DNA from: Pseudomonas costantinii | Lineage (GTDB): Bacteria; Pseudomonadota; Gammaproteobacteria; Pseudomonadales; Pseudomonadaceae | Reading direction: 5' to 3' | Assembly (NCBI RefSeq): GCF_001870435.1 | Contig: NZ_MDDR01000016.1 | Location: 1 to 64,000 of the forward strand | DNA length: 64,000 nucleotides | Shown: positions 1 to 7,641 of the stretch, in pieces | How positions within the stretch are numbered: the first letter of the stretch is position 1 | Layout of the letters: each line of letters begins with the position of its first letter | Position numbers and translations under genes: made by a program | The notes under the pieces: generated by a model | Databases searched by the model: none | The model's input: the letters and a program-made list of their open reading frames with translations, nothing else | What the model was told of the DNA's origin: nothing

Positions 1-1683
1 AAAATCGTCGATTACACCTACGACCGCCGAGGCAACCTCCTGGGCGTCGAAGACGGCCACTGGGCGCTGGCCTACGAATACGACAGCCAAAACCGCCTCA
101 CCGCCGAACACCAAGGTTGGGGCACCCTGCGCTACGGCTATGACGCCTGCGGCCATCTTAAAAACCTACGCCTGCCGGACAACAACCGCCTCACGTTCAA
201 TCATGGAAAAGGCGGCCATCTCGCCACCGTCGAACTGAACGGTGACACCCTCACCTCCCATCTATTCAAGGCAGGCCGCGAACGCCAGCGCCAACAAGGC
301 CAATTGGTCAGCCACTACCAGTACGACGAACAAAACCGCTTGCACGCCCATGTCGTCAGCCAACAAAAACATGACCTCTACCAACGCCAATACGACTACG
401 ACAAAACCGGCAACCTCAGCCGAATCCTCGACACCCGCAAAGGCGAACACCACTACCAGTACGACCCCCTCGCCCGCCTGACCCGCGTCGATCACTCGCA
501 AGACGAACAGGAGCGCTTCGGTCACGACCCGGCGGGCAACTTGCTGATGCAGGATCGCCCGGGGCCAGACATCGTGGCCGGTAACCGCTTGGCAATGCAG
601 GGGGATCATCATTACGACTACGACGCCTTCGGCAATCTGATTCGCGAACGGCGTGGGCGGGAACATCGGTTAGTCACCGAATACCGCTACGACTGCCAAC
701 ACCGGTTGATCGGTATTACTCAACCCAACGGCCAAACCGCCAGCTATCGCTATGACCCATTTGGTCGGCGCATCAGCAAAACCGTGGATGGCAAAACCAC
801 AGAATTTTTCTGGCAAGGCGACAAGCTGGTTGCCGAGCATCACGCGGATCGCCATCGCAGCTATATCTACGAGCCGGACAGCTTCCGTCCATTGGTCCTG
901 CTAGAAGGCTTCGGCCCAAAAGATACCCAGCCCTTCCACTATCAACTCGACCACCTCGGCACCCCGCAGGAGCTCACCAATCCCGACGGCGAAATCGTCT
1001 GGTCCGCGCACTACCGTGCCTACGGTGAAATTGCTCGCCTAGACATCAATAAAATCGACAATCCGCTGCGCTTCCAGGGCCAATACTTCGACCCCGAAAG
1101 CGGTCTGCACTACAACCGCCATCGCTACTACAATCCGGATATTGGTCGTTACCTGACGCCTGATCCGGTGAAACTGGCGGGTGGGATCAACGCATACCAG
1201 TACGTGCCGAATACAACTGGGTGGGTGGACCCGCTGGGACTGAATGCTCATTGCCCTGGCTCAGGAAAGAAAAACCCAACCTGCGGGGCACCTGCTGAGC
1301 CGGATGTCCCTGATGCTTCTCGTAAGGGGGCCTTTAGGGAAGCCAAAAGAGATGCCAACATACCGATGTCACAACAACCCGATGTGTTGATAGACGCAGA
1401 CTCCGGACTGCAAAAACAATACGGCACCGTGAAAATGTCAGATATAAATAACCGAAGCATTTTGAATAATTCAGGAAAACCTATTAATACAAGGGTATAC
1501 CAATATACGAGAGCTGACGGCTCCATAGTATTAATCCAAGACCATTCCGCCGGGCATAAATTCGGAGCCAAAAACGGAGCAGGTGATCAAAGCGCCCACT
1601 TTAATTTGCGTCCTATCGACACACCGCGTACCGGCAATGTCCCAGGAACAAAAGACCATTACTTTTTCAAGGATAAAAAATGA
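1..1683 (+). CDS. Rhs/YD-repeat polymorphic toxin, C-terminal part
   Basis: The reading frame is open from the first base, so the N-terminus lies outside the window. About 415 visible codons carry YD repeats (YDRRGNLLG, YDPFGRR and similar), the wrapped shell of Rhs proteins, which are delivered by type VI or related secretion. The shell ends at the family's conserved DPLGL motif (1228-1242). The last ~145 codons are a variable tip with DHSAGH (1540-1557), HFNLRP and KDHYFF near the end. That pattern resembles HNH/endonuclease VII-type nuclease toxins with several His residues; this assignment is from memory. The tip turns AT-rich after about 1380, as expected of an exchangeable cassette. The stop overlaps the next gene by ATGA. 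Rhs identity is sure; nuclease activity is inference. Confidence 0.9.
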   Translation, partial: KIVDYTYDRRGNLLGVEDGHWALAYEYDSQNRLTAEHQGWGTLRYGYDACGHLKNLRLPDNNRLTFNHGKGGHLATVELNGDTLTSHLFKAGRERQRQQGQLVSHYQYDEQNRLHAHVVSQQKHDLYQRQYDYDKTGNLSRILDTRKGEHHYQYDPLARLTRVDHSQDEQERFGHDPAGNLLMQDRPGPDIVAGNRLAMQGDHHYDYDAFGNLIRERRGREHRLVTEYRYDCQHRLIGITQPNGQTASYRYDPFGRRISKTVDGKTTEFFWQGDKLVAEHHADRHRSYIYEPDSFRPLVLLEGFGPKDTQPFHYQLDHLGTPQELTNPDGEIVWSAHYRAYGEIARLDINKIDNPLRFQGQYFDPESGLHYNRHRYYNPDIGRYLTPDPVKLAGGINAYQYVPNTTGWVDPLGLNAHCPGSGKKNPTCGAPAEPDVPDASRKGAFREAKRDANIPMSQQPDVLIDADSGLQKQYGTVKMSDINNRSILNNSGKPINTRVYQYTRADGSIVLIQDHSAGHKFGAKNGAGDQSAHFNLRPIDTPRTGNVPGTKDHYFFKDKK

Positions 1684-2105
1684 AATACTGGAATGACCTT
1701 GATGGAACCATATTTTTTAACAAGGTATTCAGCCAACCAATTGAAATTGGTAAAGTTTATATACACTCACTACGTATAGAAAATGATCAACCTGATTTCG
1801 GGATCGGCTTCGACATACCGGAATTTCCTGACCACTTACCCGAAAAATGGAAAGACAAAGGGTACAACACATGCAGAATTGGATTGAGCTGTTCCGAAAT
1901 GAGTGACTTACAAATAACAAACCTTCCTCGCAGGGAAGTTTTTATCGTAAAAATAAAGAAAGAAAGTGAATACTTTTTCTTCACTGCAAAATCGAAAAAT
2001 GCGTCTATTGAATTCAAGGCTAAATGGCTATCCCTGTCTGGGCCATCCGTTTATATAAATTGTCCTGAACCAGAGGACCATAATTGGTCAGACGAGGTCT
2101 TATAA
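1680..2105 (+). CDS. Putative immunity protein for the Rhs tip
   Basis: This 141-residue protein has no signal peptide or membrane segment and is acidic and rich in aromatic residues, as usual for cytoplasmic immunity proteins. The start ATG overlaps the Rhs stop (ATGA), so the two are translationally coupled, the standard arrangement for a toxin tip and its cognate antidote. The stretch EKWKDKGYNT (around residues 56-65) recalls the Imm50-type immunity family, but only loosely. Base composition is AT-rich like the toxin tip and unlike the Rhs shell, so tip and immunity probably moved together. Function is inferred from position; the family call is weak. Confidence 0.75.
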   Translation: MKYWNDLDGTIFFNKVFSQPIEIGKVYIHSLRIENDQPDFGIGFDIPEFPDHLPEKWKDKGYNTCRIGLSCSEMSDLQITNLPRREVFIVKIKKESEYFFFTAKSKNASIEFKAKWLSLSGPSVYINCPEPEDHNWSDEVL

Positions 2106-2123
2106 AAATCGGAAAAGTCGGAT

Positions 2124-2240
2124 ATGGGAAAAATTATTGGCAACGGGTATTTCAGCGACGGCATGAAATATGGCCAAAAGCGTAATGCACGAGTAATACT
2201 GGACAGGCATGGCAAACCTAAAACCGCATATACGGAGTGA
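2124..2240 (+). pseudogene. Fragment resembling the C-terminal tail of a displaced toxin tip
   Basis: A short open frame (38 codons from an ATG, open back to the immunity-gene stop at 2103-2105) ends in RVILDRHGKPKTAYTE. Tails of the form RVVLD-x-G-x-x-x-TAYP are, as I remember, common at the end of BECR/RNase-type polymorphic toxins. It has no Rhs core in front of it, so it could not be exported. The following small gene starts nine bases after its stop. I read it as the stump of an older Rhs tip pushed downstream when the current tip was inserted. It could instead be a chance frame. Confidence 0.45.
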
Positions 2241-2248
2241 GGAAAAAC

Positions 2249-2599
2249 ATGAAAAACAAGCCAAGCTTGTCAATAATCCGAGGTTTATTATTTACCTATG
2301 ATATTGAAAATACCGATGATTTAGAAAGAGAAACATTCATCGCCTCAAAAAATATAAACGATGAGAAGGAGCTTTCAGAGCTCTTTGATGAGCTGACCAA
2401 ACCTGACTTTTTGTCATATACAAAAACTGAGCAGGAGTGGTTTATTGACTCAATTGAATACTACCTATCTATCAACGACAACTTTGATGCAGCATTTGAA
2501 ACAATGGCAACTTACTTCAGCACACCTATAAACAACAAAAGAAAATTCATGCAAACCCTCCTAAATCGCCTAAAACACTACAAGAACACACATCAATAA
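2249..2599 (+). CDS. Small acidic protein, probable orphan immunity protein
   Basis: A 116-residue, AT-rich, predicted all-helical acidic protein without signal peptide or membrane segment. ATG 2249 is preferred over GTG 2237 because a GAGG-like ribosome site lies about eight bases upstream. It directly follows a toxin-tail-like fragment, which makes it the likely antidote of a lost or displaced toxin, kept for protection against sibling cells that still carry it. I do not recognise the family. The call rests on position, size and composition. Confidence 0.6.
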   Translation: MKNKPSLSIIRGLLFTYDIENTDDLERETFIASKNINDEKELSELFDELTKPDFLSYTKTEQEWFIDSIEYYLSINDNFDAAFETMATYFSTPINNKRKFMQTLLNRLKHYKNTHQ

Positions 2600-2627
2600 A
2601 TAATGAACACACAAACACTTTTAATAA

Positions 2628-2717
2628 AAATACATACTCAAACTCCCGAAAAGAGAGCCGATGGTGCTACCAAAAGAGGCCACATACTTCTCAAACTGGT
2701 TCCCATTAGTCGATTGA
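2628..2717 (+). pseudogene. Second possible displaced toxin-tail fragment
   Basis: An open stretch of 29 codons, beginning after an in-frame TAA at 2625-2627 and lacking a convincing start, ends in YFSNWFPLVD at a TGA 16 bases before the next small gene. Together with the fragment at 2124-2240 it gives a repeating pattern of stump followed by small acidic gene. It is too short to assign to a family and may be noise. The surrounding bases 2600-2733 hold nothing else I can support. Confidence 0.3.
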
Positions 2718-2733
2718 AAACAGGCACGCCCTG

Positions 2734-3123
2734 ATGAATCACCTAGAAGAGGAAATAGACGAAGCCATTAAGACCTTGGGAATTGACTCTAGAAAGCTTG
2801 AGGCGGAGGAACTCACAGCCTTGATAACAGCCCTCACCAATACATTCTTCAAATCAGAAAGCAACGTACTTGACCCAGTCGAACTGAATGAAACAAATAC
2901 GGAGCACAACCCTAATTTTTGGAAGGAAATACAACAACGCATTCACAAAAAAGATCTGACCCTGCTGGCATTCGACTCAAGGTACAGCGCTTGGGAAGTT
3001 GAAAACCCGCAAAATCTTGCATCTATTCTAGGTGAAACGACTGGATACCCATTCTGGGTGACCGATAGCAACCTCACGCTTCTGGTACACATGGATGACC
3101 ATGATTGTGTAATTTGGGCTTGA
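2734..3123 (+). CDS. Second probable orphan immunity protein
   Basis: A 129-residue acidic soluble protein. The N-terminal third is helical and charged. The C-terminal half (GETTGYPFWVTDSNLTLLVH, then DDHDCVIWA) looks like a compact alpha/beta domain of the kind seen in SMI1/DUF6756-type immunity families; that family link is from memory and uncertain. It is the last of three small AT-rich genes behind the Rhs locus and has no intact toxin partner. GC content returns to the chromosomal level after its stop. Confidence 0.6.
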   Translation: MNHLEEEIDEAIKTLGIDSRKLEAEELTALITALTNTFFKSESNVLDPVELNETNTEHNPNFWKEIQQRIHKKDLTLLAFDSRYSAWEVENPQNLASILGETTGYPFWVTDSNLTLLVHMDDHDCVIWA

Positions 3124-3240
3124 AGGCCATTTACCACAAATTGCCTTCTATACCCCCCATAGCCAACCCCAATTCGCCCACCCGCCCCACCCCACCTAAA
3201 CTCTGCCCATGTTGTTTCAACGAACAGAGGACTCACCACC

Positions 3241-3603
3241 ATGGGCAAACGTCACCCCAATCTCCCCGCCTGGCAATGGCGTAACTACCCGCAAAACCAC
3301 CAGCACCCGACCAACCTCGCGCTGCACCTGATTGCGGTGCCGCTGTTTATCATCGGGTTCCTGTTGATCGTTTCCGGAGTGTTCAGCCTGAGCCTGGCCA
3401 GTTTTGCCATCGGCGTTGTCGGCATCCTGGCCGGCCTGGCGCTGCAGCGCCACGGCCATAGCCTGGAAGCCCAAGCCAGTGAGCCGTTCAGTGATCGAAA
3501 AGATGCAGTGCAGCGCCTGGTGGTCGAGCAGTTTGTAACCTTCCCACGCTTTGTGTTGAGCGGCGGCTGGTGGCGCGCCTGGCGTCAGCGCCACCGTCAC
3601 TGA
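3241..3603 (+). CDS. Mpo1-like (DUF962) membrane protein
   Basis: A 120-residue protein with two hydrophobic segments (about residues 30-50 and 52-68). The His residues typical of the Mpo1/DUF962 family are present: QNHQHPTN near residue 20, a His on the first helix (ALHLIAVPL), and RHGHSLE around 76. In yeast, Mpo1 is an iron-dependent dioxygenase acting on 2-hydroxy fatty acids of sphingolipid breakdown; the substrate in Pseudomonas is not known to me. A GAGGA ribosome site lies upstream. It ends three bases before the stop of the convergent thioesterase gene. Confidence 0.75.
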   Translation: MGKRHPNLPAWQWRNYPQNHQHPTNLALHLIAVPLFIIGFLLIVSGVFSLSLASFAIGVVGILAGLALQRHGHSLEAQASEPFSDRKDAVQRLVVEQFVTFPRFVLSGGWWRAWRQRHRH

Positions 3604-3606
3604 AGG

Positions 3607-4404
3607 TCAGGCGAAGACCACCACAGTCTGACGGCTGATGGCAATCAATTCGCCGGTTGGGCTCCAGAGTGCGGCAGCGGCGTGGCCGTAGCCGTCGCGG
3701 GCGTGTTCGATGTTGACGTAGTACTGGCACCAGTCGAGGGTCGTCAGATCCTGTAGCGGTTGGATGAATTCGATGGTCCAGGTCAGAGTGCTGCCCGGTG
3801 CAGGTTTTTTCAGATGGGGCAGCAACGCTGGGGGCCAGGCGTCTACCAAAGCGAGGATATGCGACTCGGTCAGCGGCTCTTCTTTCACATCCCCACGCAA
3901 GCGAACCCAACCGCCCATATCACGGGATTTATTACCGGTGAACGGCAGCCCGCCAACACTCCAGCGCATTGCCAAATGCCGCATGAACTCAGGAGTGACG
4001 CCTTTGATATAAGGCAATTCCTGGCACTCATCCCAGTGCTTGAACGTCGGTGGAGGCTCGCTGGCCACGTTAATTTCCGACTCGCGGGCCGCGCCAAAAC
4101 TGGCCTGTACCAGCGTCGCCACTTCACCGTTCTGCACCACACGGCCGAGCAATTGGCTGACGGCCTTGCCTTCACGCAGCACTTCAACCTGATAACTGGC
4201 GGGTACGTCCGGCGCAACTGGCCCCACAAATGTGACGGCCAATGACCGCAAAGGGCGATCGGCCGGCACTTGAGCGCGCAAGGCTTCGTATTGCAAGGCG
4301 GCAACCAAGCCACCAAAAGTAGCGCGGCCCTGCGCCCATTCGGCGGGGATGGTGACATCCAGCGGGTTGCTACGGGCGGCGTCGAGCAAATCACTAAAGC
4401 GCAT
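3607..4404 (-). CDS. TesB-like acyl-CoA thioesterase family protein
   Basis: A 265-residue protein with a double hotdog layout. The first half carries GRATFGGLVAAL and LRSLAVTFVGPV, as in thioesterase-superfamily (TesB/4HBT-3) proteins. The second half carries GSTLTWTIEFIQ and ends GELIAISRQTVVVF, the usual end of the second hotdog, where an Asp/Gln-type catalytic site sits. It would hydrolyse medium- or long-chain acyl-CoA in the cytoplasm; the exact substrate cannot be read. It stands alone, facing the Mpo1-like gene tail to tail. Confidence 0.85.
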   Translation of the reverse strand: MRFSDLLDAARSNPLDVTIPAEWAQGRATFGGLVAALQYEALRAQVPADRPLRSLAVTFVGPVAPDVPASYQVEVLREGKAVSQLLGRVVQNGEVATLVQASFGAARESEINVASEPPPTFKHWDECQELPYIKGVTPEFMRHLAMRWSVGGLPFTGNKSRDMGGWVRLRGDVKEEPLTESHILALVDAWPPALLPHLKKPAPGSTLTWTIEFIQPLQDLTTLDWCQYYVNIEHARDGYGHAAAALWSPTGELIAISRQTVVVFA

Positions 4405-4493
4405 GGCGACCTCACATCAAGAAAACCGATGGGGGATCTTAACCATCGGGCCAGCAAGGTACAGCGCCCATTTTGGCCAAAAACCGGACCGGC

Positions 4494-5255
4494 TTAGAAA
4501 CAATCAGTGCTGAGCTTATCCAGTACCCGATCCGCCAGGCCTTCAGCCTTGGCCATGGTGCGATGCCATACCGCAACGCAGGGCTGCAAATCCAGCTGCT
4601 GCTCGGCCTGGGCCAGCCACTGCCAGCAGTCGTGCCAATCACCCAGGGCGCCTTGGGCATTTTTCAAGCGTGACATGGCATTGGCAGGAAGCTTGTCCAG
4701 TTCAGGGTAAGCCTCGGCGGCGTAGCGCACGCGCTTGATCAGCAACCGCAGACGGTGGCGATCGTGGTCCGGGTCTTTCAGGGCTTCATCGAGTTTCTGC
4801 CATTGCTTGGCAAGACGCTTCTCGATACGCGGGCGCAATCCTCTGAGCAACTTCTGGTGCTCAGAGGCCCGAATAAAGCGTGGGAATGCATCGAGGATCA
4901 GCAGCAGATGCGCCAGTTCCGAGCTTTGTGCCACATGGCGATAGGCTTCGGGTTGAAGCCGCAGGCGCCGATTCGCGGCCTCGTGATGACCATGCTGGTG
5001 AAGGTAGGCCGCCAGAACCTCTCGATCTCGCAACGGTGTCGTCAATTGGCCTACCGTGCTGGCAGCCAACTCGAGCTGCTCGACACCCGGCAGACCCCGC
5101 AAGGGCCGCAACAGACTGCGCAGGCGTCGCACAGTGGTGCGCAGATCATGCAAGGCTTCATCGTCGGTGACGGCGGCGAGGCGAGCTTGGCAGCTCAGTA
5201 ACCCTACTTCCAGGCCAATGACCTGAGCGACTAACTGATCAACCAAACCTGACAT
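4494..5255 (-). CDS. CHAD domain protein
   Basis: A 253-residue alpha-helical protein of CHAD type. Conserved positively charged positions are visible in LHDLRTTVRRLRSLLRPLR (around residues 35-53), LRLLIKRVRYAAEAYPEL and the C-terminal WHDCWQWL. CHAD domains bind inorganic polyphosphate through basic helices. Here the domain stands alone, with no CYTH domain and no polyphosphate kinase nearby, so its partner is unknown. A strong GGAGG ribosome site precedes the ATG. Family assignment is firm; the role is open. Confidence 0.85.
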   Translation of the reverse strand: MSGLVDQLVAQVIGLEVGLLSCQARLAAVTDDEALHDLRTTVRRLRSLLRPLRGLPGVEQLELAASTVGQLTTPLRDREVLAAYLHQHGHHEAANRRLRLQPEAYRHVAQSSELAHLLLILDAFPRFIRASEHQKLLRGLRPRIEKRLAKQWQKLDEALKDPDHDRHRLRLLIKRVRYAAEAYPELDKLPANAMSRLKNAQGALGDWHDCWQWLAQAEQQLDLQPCVAVWHRTMAKAEGLADRVLDKLSTDCF

Positions 5256-5336
5256 TCCTTCCTCCCCTCATGATGAAAATCCCTGAACACTCACCACCGC
5301 AGGCGTAGCCTCGTTGCACTCGACCGCTGCTACGTA

Positions 5337-5615
5337 TCAACGCCCAGCGCGCGACTCACGAATATAGAACCGCGCCTTCTCGGCCTTGTTTGAACAGCCT
5401 TCAAACGCTTCGAATTGCTGCTGAGTCTTTGCACCCGTCAGCAGGGACAGGGCTTTAGAGTAGCTCACGGTCCCGGCAAAACCTTCAGCCTTGGCCAAGT
5501 CCAGTTCATGCCACGCGGCGTCCAGTTGCGTGCCGCAGCTGTCGCGGTACGCGGTTTTTCCAGCACAACCGGCCAGAGCCAACACGATCACAGGCACACA
5601 CATCCAGGCTTTCAT
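5337..5615 (-). CDS. Small lipoprotein
   Basis: A 92-residue protein starting MKAWMCVPVIVLALAGCAGK, a signal peptide with a clear lipobox (LAGC), so it should be lipidated and held in the cell envelope. The mature part has three further Cys and a charged helical C-terminus (KAEKARFYIRESRAG). Start 5615 (ATG) is chosen because a GAGGTG site sits about eight bases upstream; in-frame GTG and TTG codons lie just before it. Conserved small lipoproteins of this type occur in Pseudomonas, but I know no function. Confidence 0.75.
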   Translation of the reverse strand: MKAWMCVPVIVLALAGCAGKTAYRDSCGTQLDAAWHELDLAKAEGFAGTVSYSKALSLLTGAKTQQQFEAFEGCSNKAEKARFYIRESRAGR

Positions 5616-5831
5616 CAATAACACCTCAAAAAAAGAAAAACAGTCGTACGGTGTAGACGTTACCTACAAGGAAAAGTGCCTTTCCCAGTTGCCTGAAACG
5701 AAAACTGACTATAGCCAGAGCATACCCGAGCATTCTGACTATTCTGGAAAAATATTGCGCACGTCGACGAAGATTGAAGCGGTCCCCTTGATAGGCGCAT
5801 TGTGGGCAACTGTTTTGCGAGGGATCAGGCC

Positions 5832-6863
5832 ATGAAAAAACGTGTTGCCTTAGTACTGGGCTCCGGTGGAGCCCGGGGCTATGCCCATATCGGAGTGATT
5901 GAGGAAATCGAACGGCGCGGCTACGACATCGCCTGTATCGCCGGCTGCTCCATGGGCGCCGTGGTGGGCGGGATCTATGCTGCGGGCAAGCTGGATGAGT
6001 ATCGAAACTGGATCGAAAGCCTCGACTACCTGGATGTGCTGCGCCTGGTGGACGTGAGTTTTCGCCTGGGCGCGATTCGTGGCGAGAAAGTCTTCGGGCA
6101 AATCCGCAAGATCGTCGGCGAGATCAATATCGAAGAGCTGCGCATTCCCTACACCGCTGTCGCCACTGACCTGACCAACCAGCAGGAAATATGGTTCCAG
6201 GAAGGCTGCCTGCACCAGGCCATGCGCGCTTCGGCGGCGATTCCCAGCCTGTTCACGCCAGTGATGCAAGGCAACCGCATGCTGGTGGACGGTGGCCTGC
6301 TCAACCCGCTGCCGATCGTACCGGTGGTGTCGAGCCATTGCGACTTGATCATTGCGGTCAACCTCAATGCCACCAATCAAAAGCACTACCACCTGCCGGT
6401 GATCCAACGCCCACCGGCGTTCAAAAGCCGCTTCGACAATTTGGTCAGATCTCTGGGCTCGCACCTGCCGTTTCGACGTAAGCAGGCCGAACAGTTGCTG
6501 AAGCTGGAACAGGAAGCGCTGCATGCCCAGGCAGCCGAGGCCAACCCATGGCTGGAGTCGGCTGATCCCGAATCCCAACAACCTGCCGCTGCACCGGAAA
6601 AAGAAGCTGCGCCGAAGTCTGCGACCGGCTCGTTCATCATCGATAACGTGGGGCCGGCGTCACTTCTGGATCTGATCAACCAGAGTTTCGAGGTGATGCA
6701 AACGTCACTGGCGCAATACAAAATCGCCGGTTACCCGCCAGATGTGTTGATCAACGTGCCGAAACGGGTGTGCCGGTTTTTTGAGTTCTACAAGGCGCCG
6801 GAATTAATCGCCCTGGGACGGGAAATCGCCAGTGATACGCTGGATAGGTATGAAAGTGAGTAG
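5832..6863 (+). CDS. Patatin-like phospholipase
   Basis: A 343-residue patatin-domain protein. The oxyanion loop GSGGARGYAH (about residues 11-20), the nucleophile elbow GCSMG (about 40-44) and the DGG dyad motif in VDGGLLNPLP (about 155) are all intact, so it should be an active serine lipase/phospholipase. No signal peptide is seen, which points to a cytoplasmic RssA/YchK-like member rather than secreted ExoU. The region from about residue 230 to 270 is an Ala/Glu/Pro-rich linker, unusual for short RssA proteins. It is divergent from the small lipoprotein gene. Confidence 0.88.
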   Translation: MKKRVALVLGSGGARGYAHIGVIEEIERRGYDIACIAGCSMGAVVGGIYAAGKLDEYRNWIESLDYLDVLRLVDVSFRLGAIRGEKVFGQIRKIVGEINIEELRIPYTAVATDLTNQQEIWFQEGCLHQAMRASAAIPSLFTPVMQGNRMLVDGGLLNPLPIVPVVSSHCDLIIAVNLNATNQKHYHLPVIQRPPAFKSRFDNLVRSLGSHLPFRRKQAEQLLKLEQEALHAQAAEANPWLESADPESQQPAAAPEKEAAPKSATGSFIIDNVGPASLLDLINQSFEVMQTSLAQYKIAGYPPDVLINVPKRVCRFFEFYKAPELIALGREIASDTLDRYESE

Positions 6864-6914
6864 CGCTGAGAGTGTGGACTGCTAATGGCCTTATCGCAGG
6901 CAAGCACCGACTAT

Positions 6915-7604
6915 CTAAGCGTTTAACAACCGATACCCCACCCCTGCTTCAGTCACAATAAAGCGTGGCTGAGTGGGGTCATCCGCCAGTTTCTGACGAA
7001 GGTGCCCCACCACGATGCGCAGGTAATGGCTGTCTTCGGTATGGGTTGGGCCCCAGATATCCTTGAGCAGTTGCTGTTGGGTAATCACCCGCCCCGGATG
7101 CCGCGCCAGTTGCGCGAGCACCGCGTACTCCTTGCGGGTCAGCGCCACTTCGACACCGTCCAACAGGACTCGGCGATAGGCCAAATCCACCGTCAACGGG
7201 CCAAAACTCAATGCGGCTTCCTGAGCCTCTCCCGCAGGTGCCTGGCGCAGCAACGCGCGAACTCGGGCGAGAAACTCCTGGATGCCAAAGGGTTTGGTCA
7301 CGTAGTCATTCGCGCCGCCATCAAGGGCTTCGACCTTCTGCACTTCGCTGGCCCGCACCGACAGTACCAAGACCGGCACCGTCGACCATTCGCGAAACTC
7401 GCGCAACACTTGCTGGCCGTCCATATCGGGCAGGCCAAGGTCGAGCACCAGCAAATCCGGTTTGCTCAATGCCGCTTGGGCCAGGCCTTCGTTGCCAGTA
7501 CCGGCCTCGATCACCTTGTAGCCCTGGGAGGCCAGGCTGATACGCAAGAATTTGCGAATCTGCGGTTCGTCATCAATGACTAAAATCGTCGCGGTCTGGC
7601 TCAT
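6915..7604 (-). CDS. kdpE: KdpE response regulator
   Basis: A 229-residue OmpR-type regulator. The receiver domain has the acidic pair Asp11/Asp12, phosphoacceptor Asp55 (LVLDLGLPDMDG) and the conserved Lys in VTKPFG. The C-terminal winged helix includes RHPGRVITQQQLL and DSHYLRIVVGHLRQKL. It is phosphorylated by KdpD and activates the kdp operon when potassium is limiting. ATG 7604 is preferred over the TTG three codons upstream. It is the last gene of the six-gene minus-strand set, 37 bases after kdpD. Confidence 0.96.
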   Translation of the reverse strand: MSQTATILVIDDEPQIRKFLRISLASQGYKVIEAGTGNEGLAQAALSKPDLLVLDLGLPDMDGQQVLREFREWSTVPVLVLSVRASEVQKVEALDGGANDYVTKPFGIQEFLARVRALLRQAPAGEAQEAALSFGPLTVDLAYRRVLLDGVEVALTRKEYAVLAQLARHPGRVITQQQLLKDIWGPTHTEDSHYLRIVVGHLRQKLADDPTQPRFIVTEAGVGYRLLNA

Positions 7605-7641
7605 GGTGTCCAATCAAAATCCGTGGAGAAAAGAGGGTAGC

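Noticed and set aside
262..666. Open frame opposite the Rhs repeat region
   Set aside because: Antisense of YD repeats; no ribosome site and no recognisable domain.
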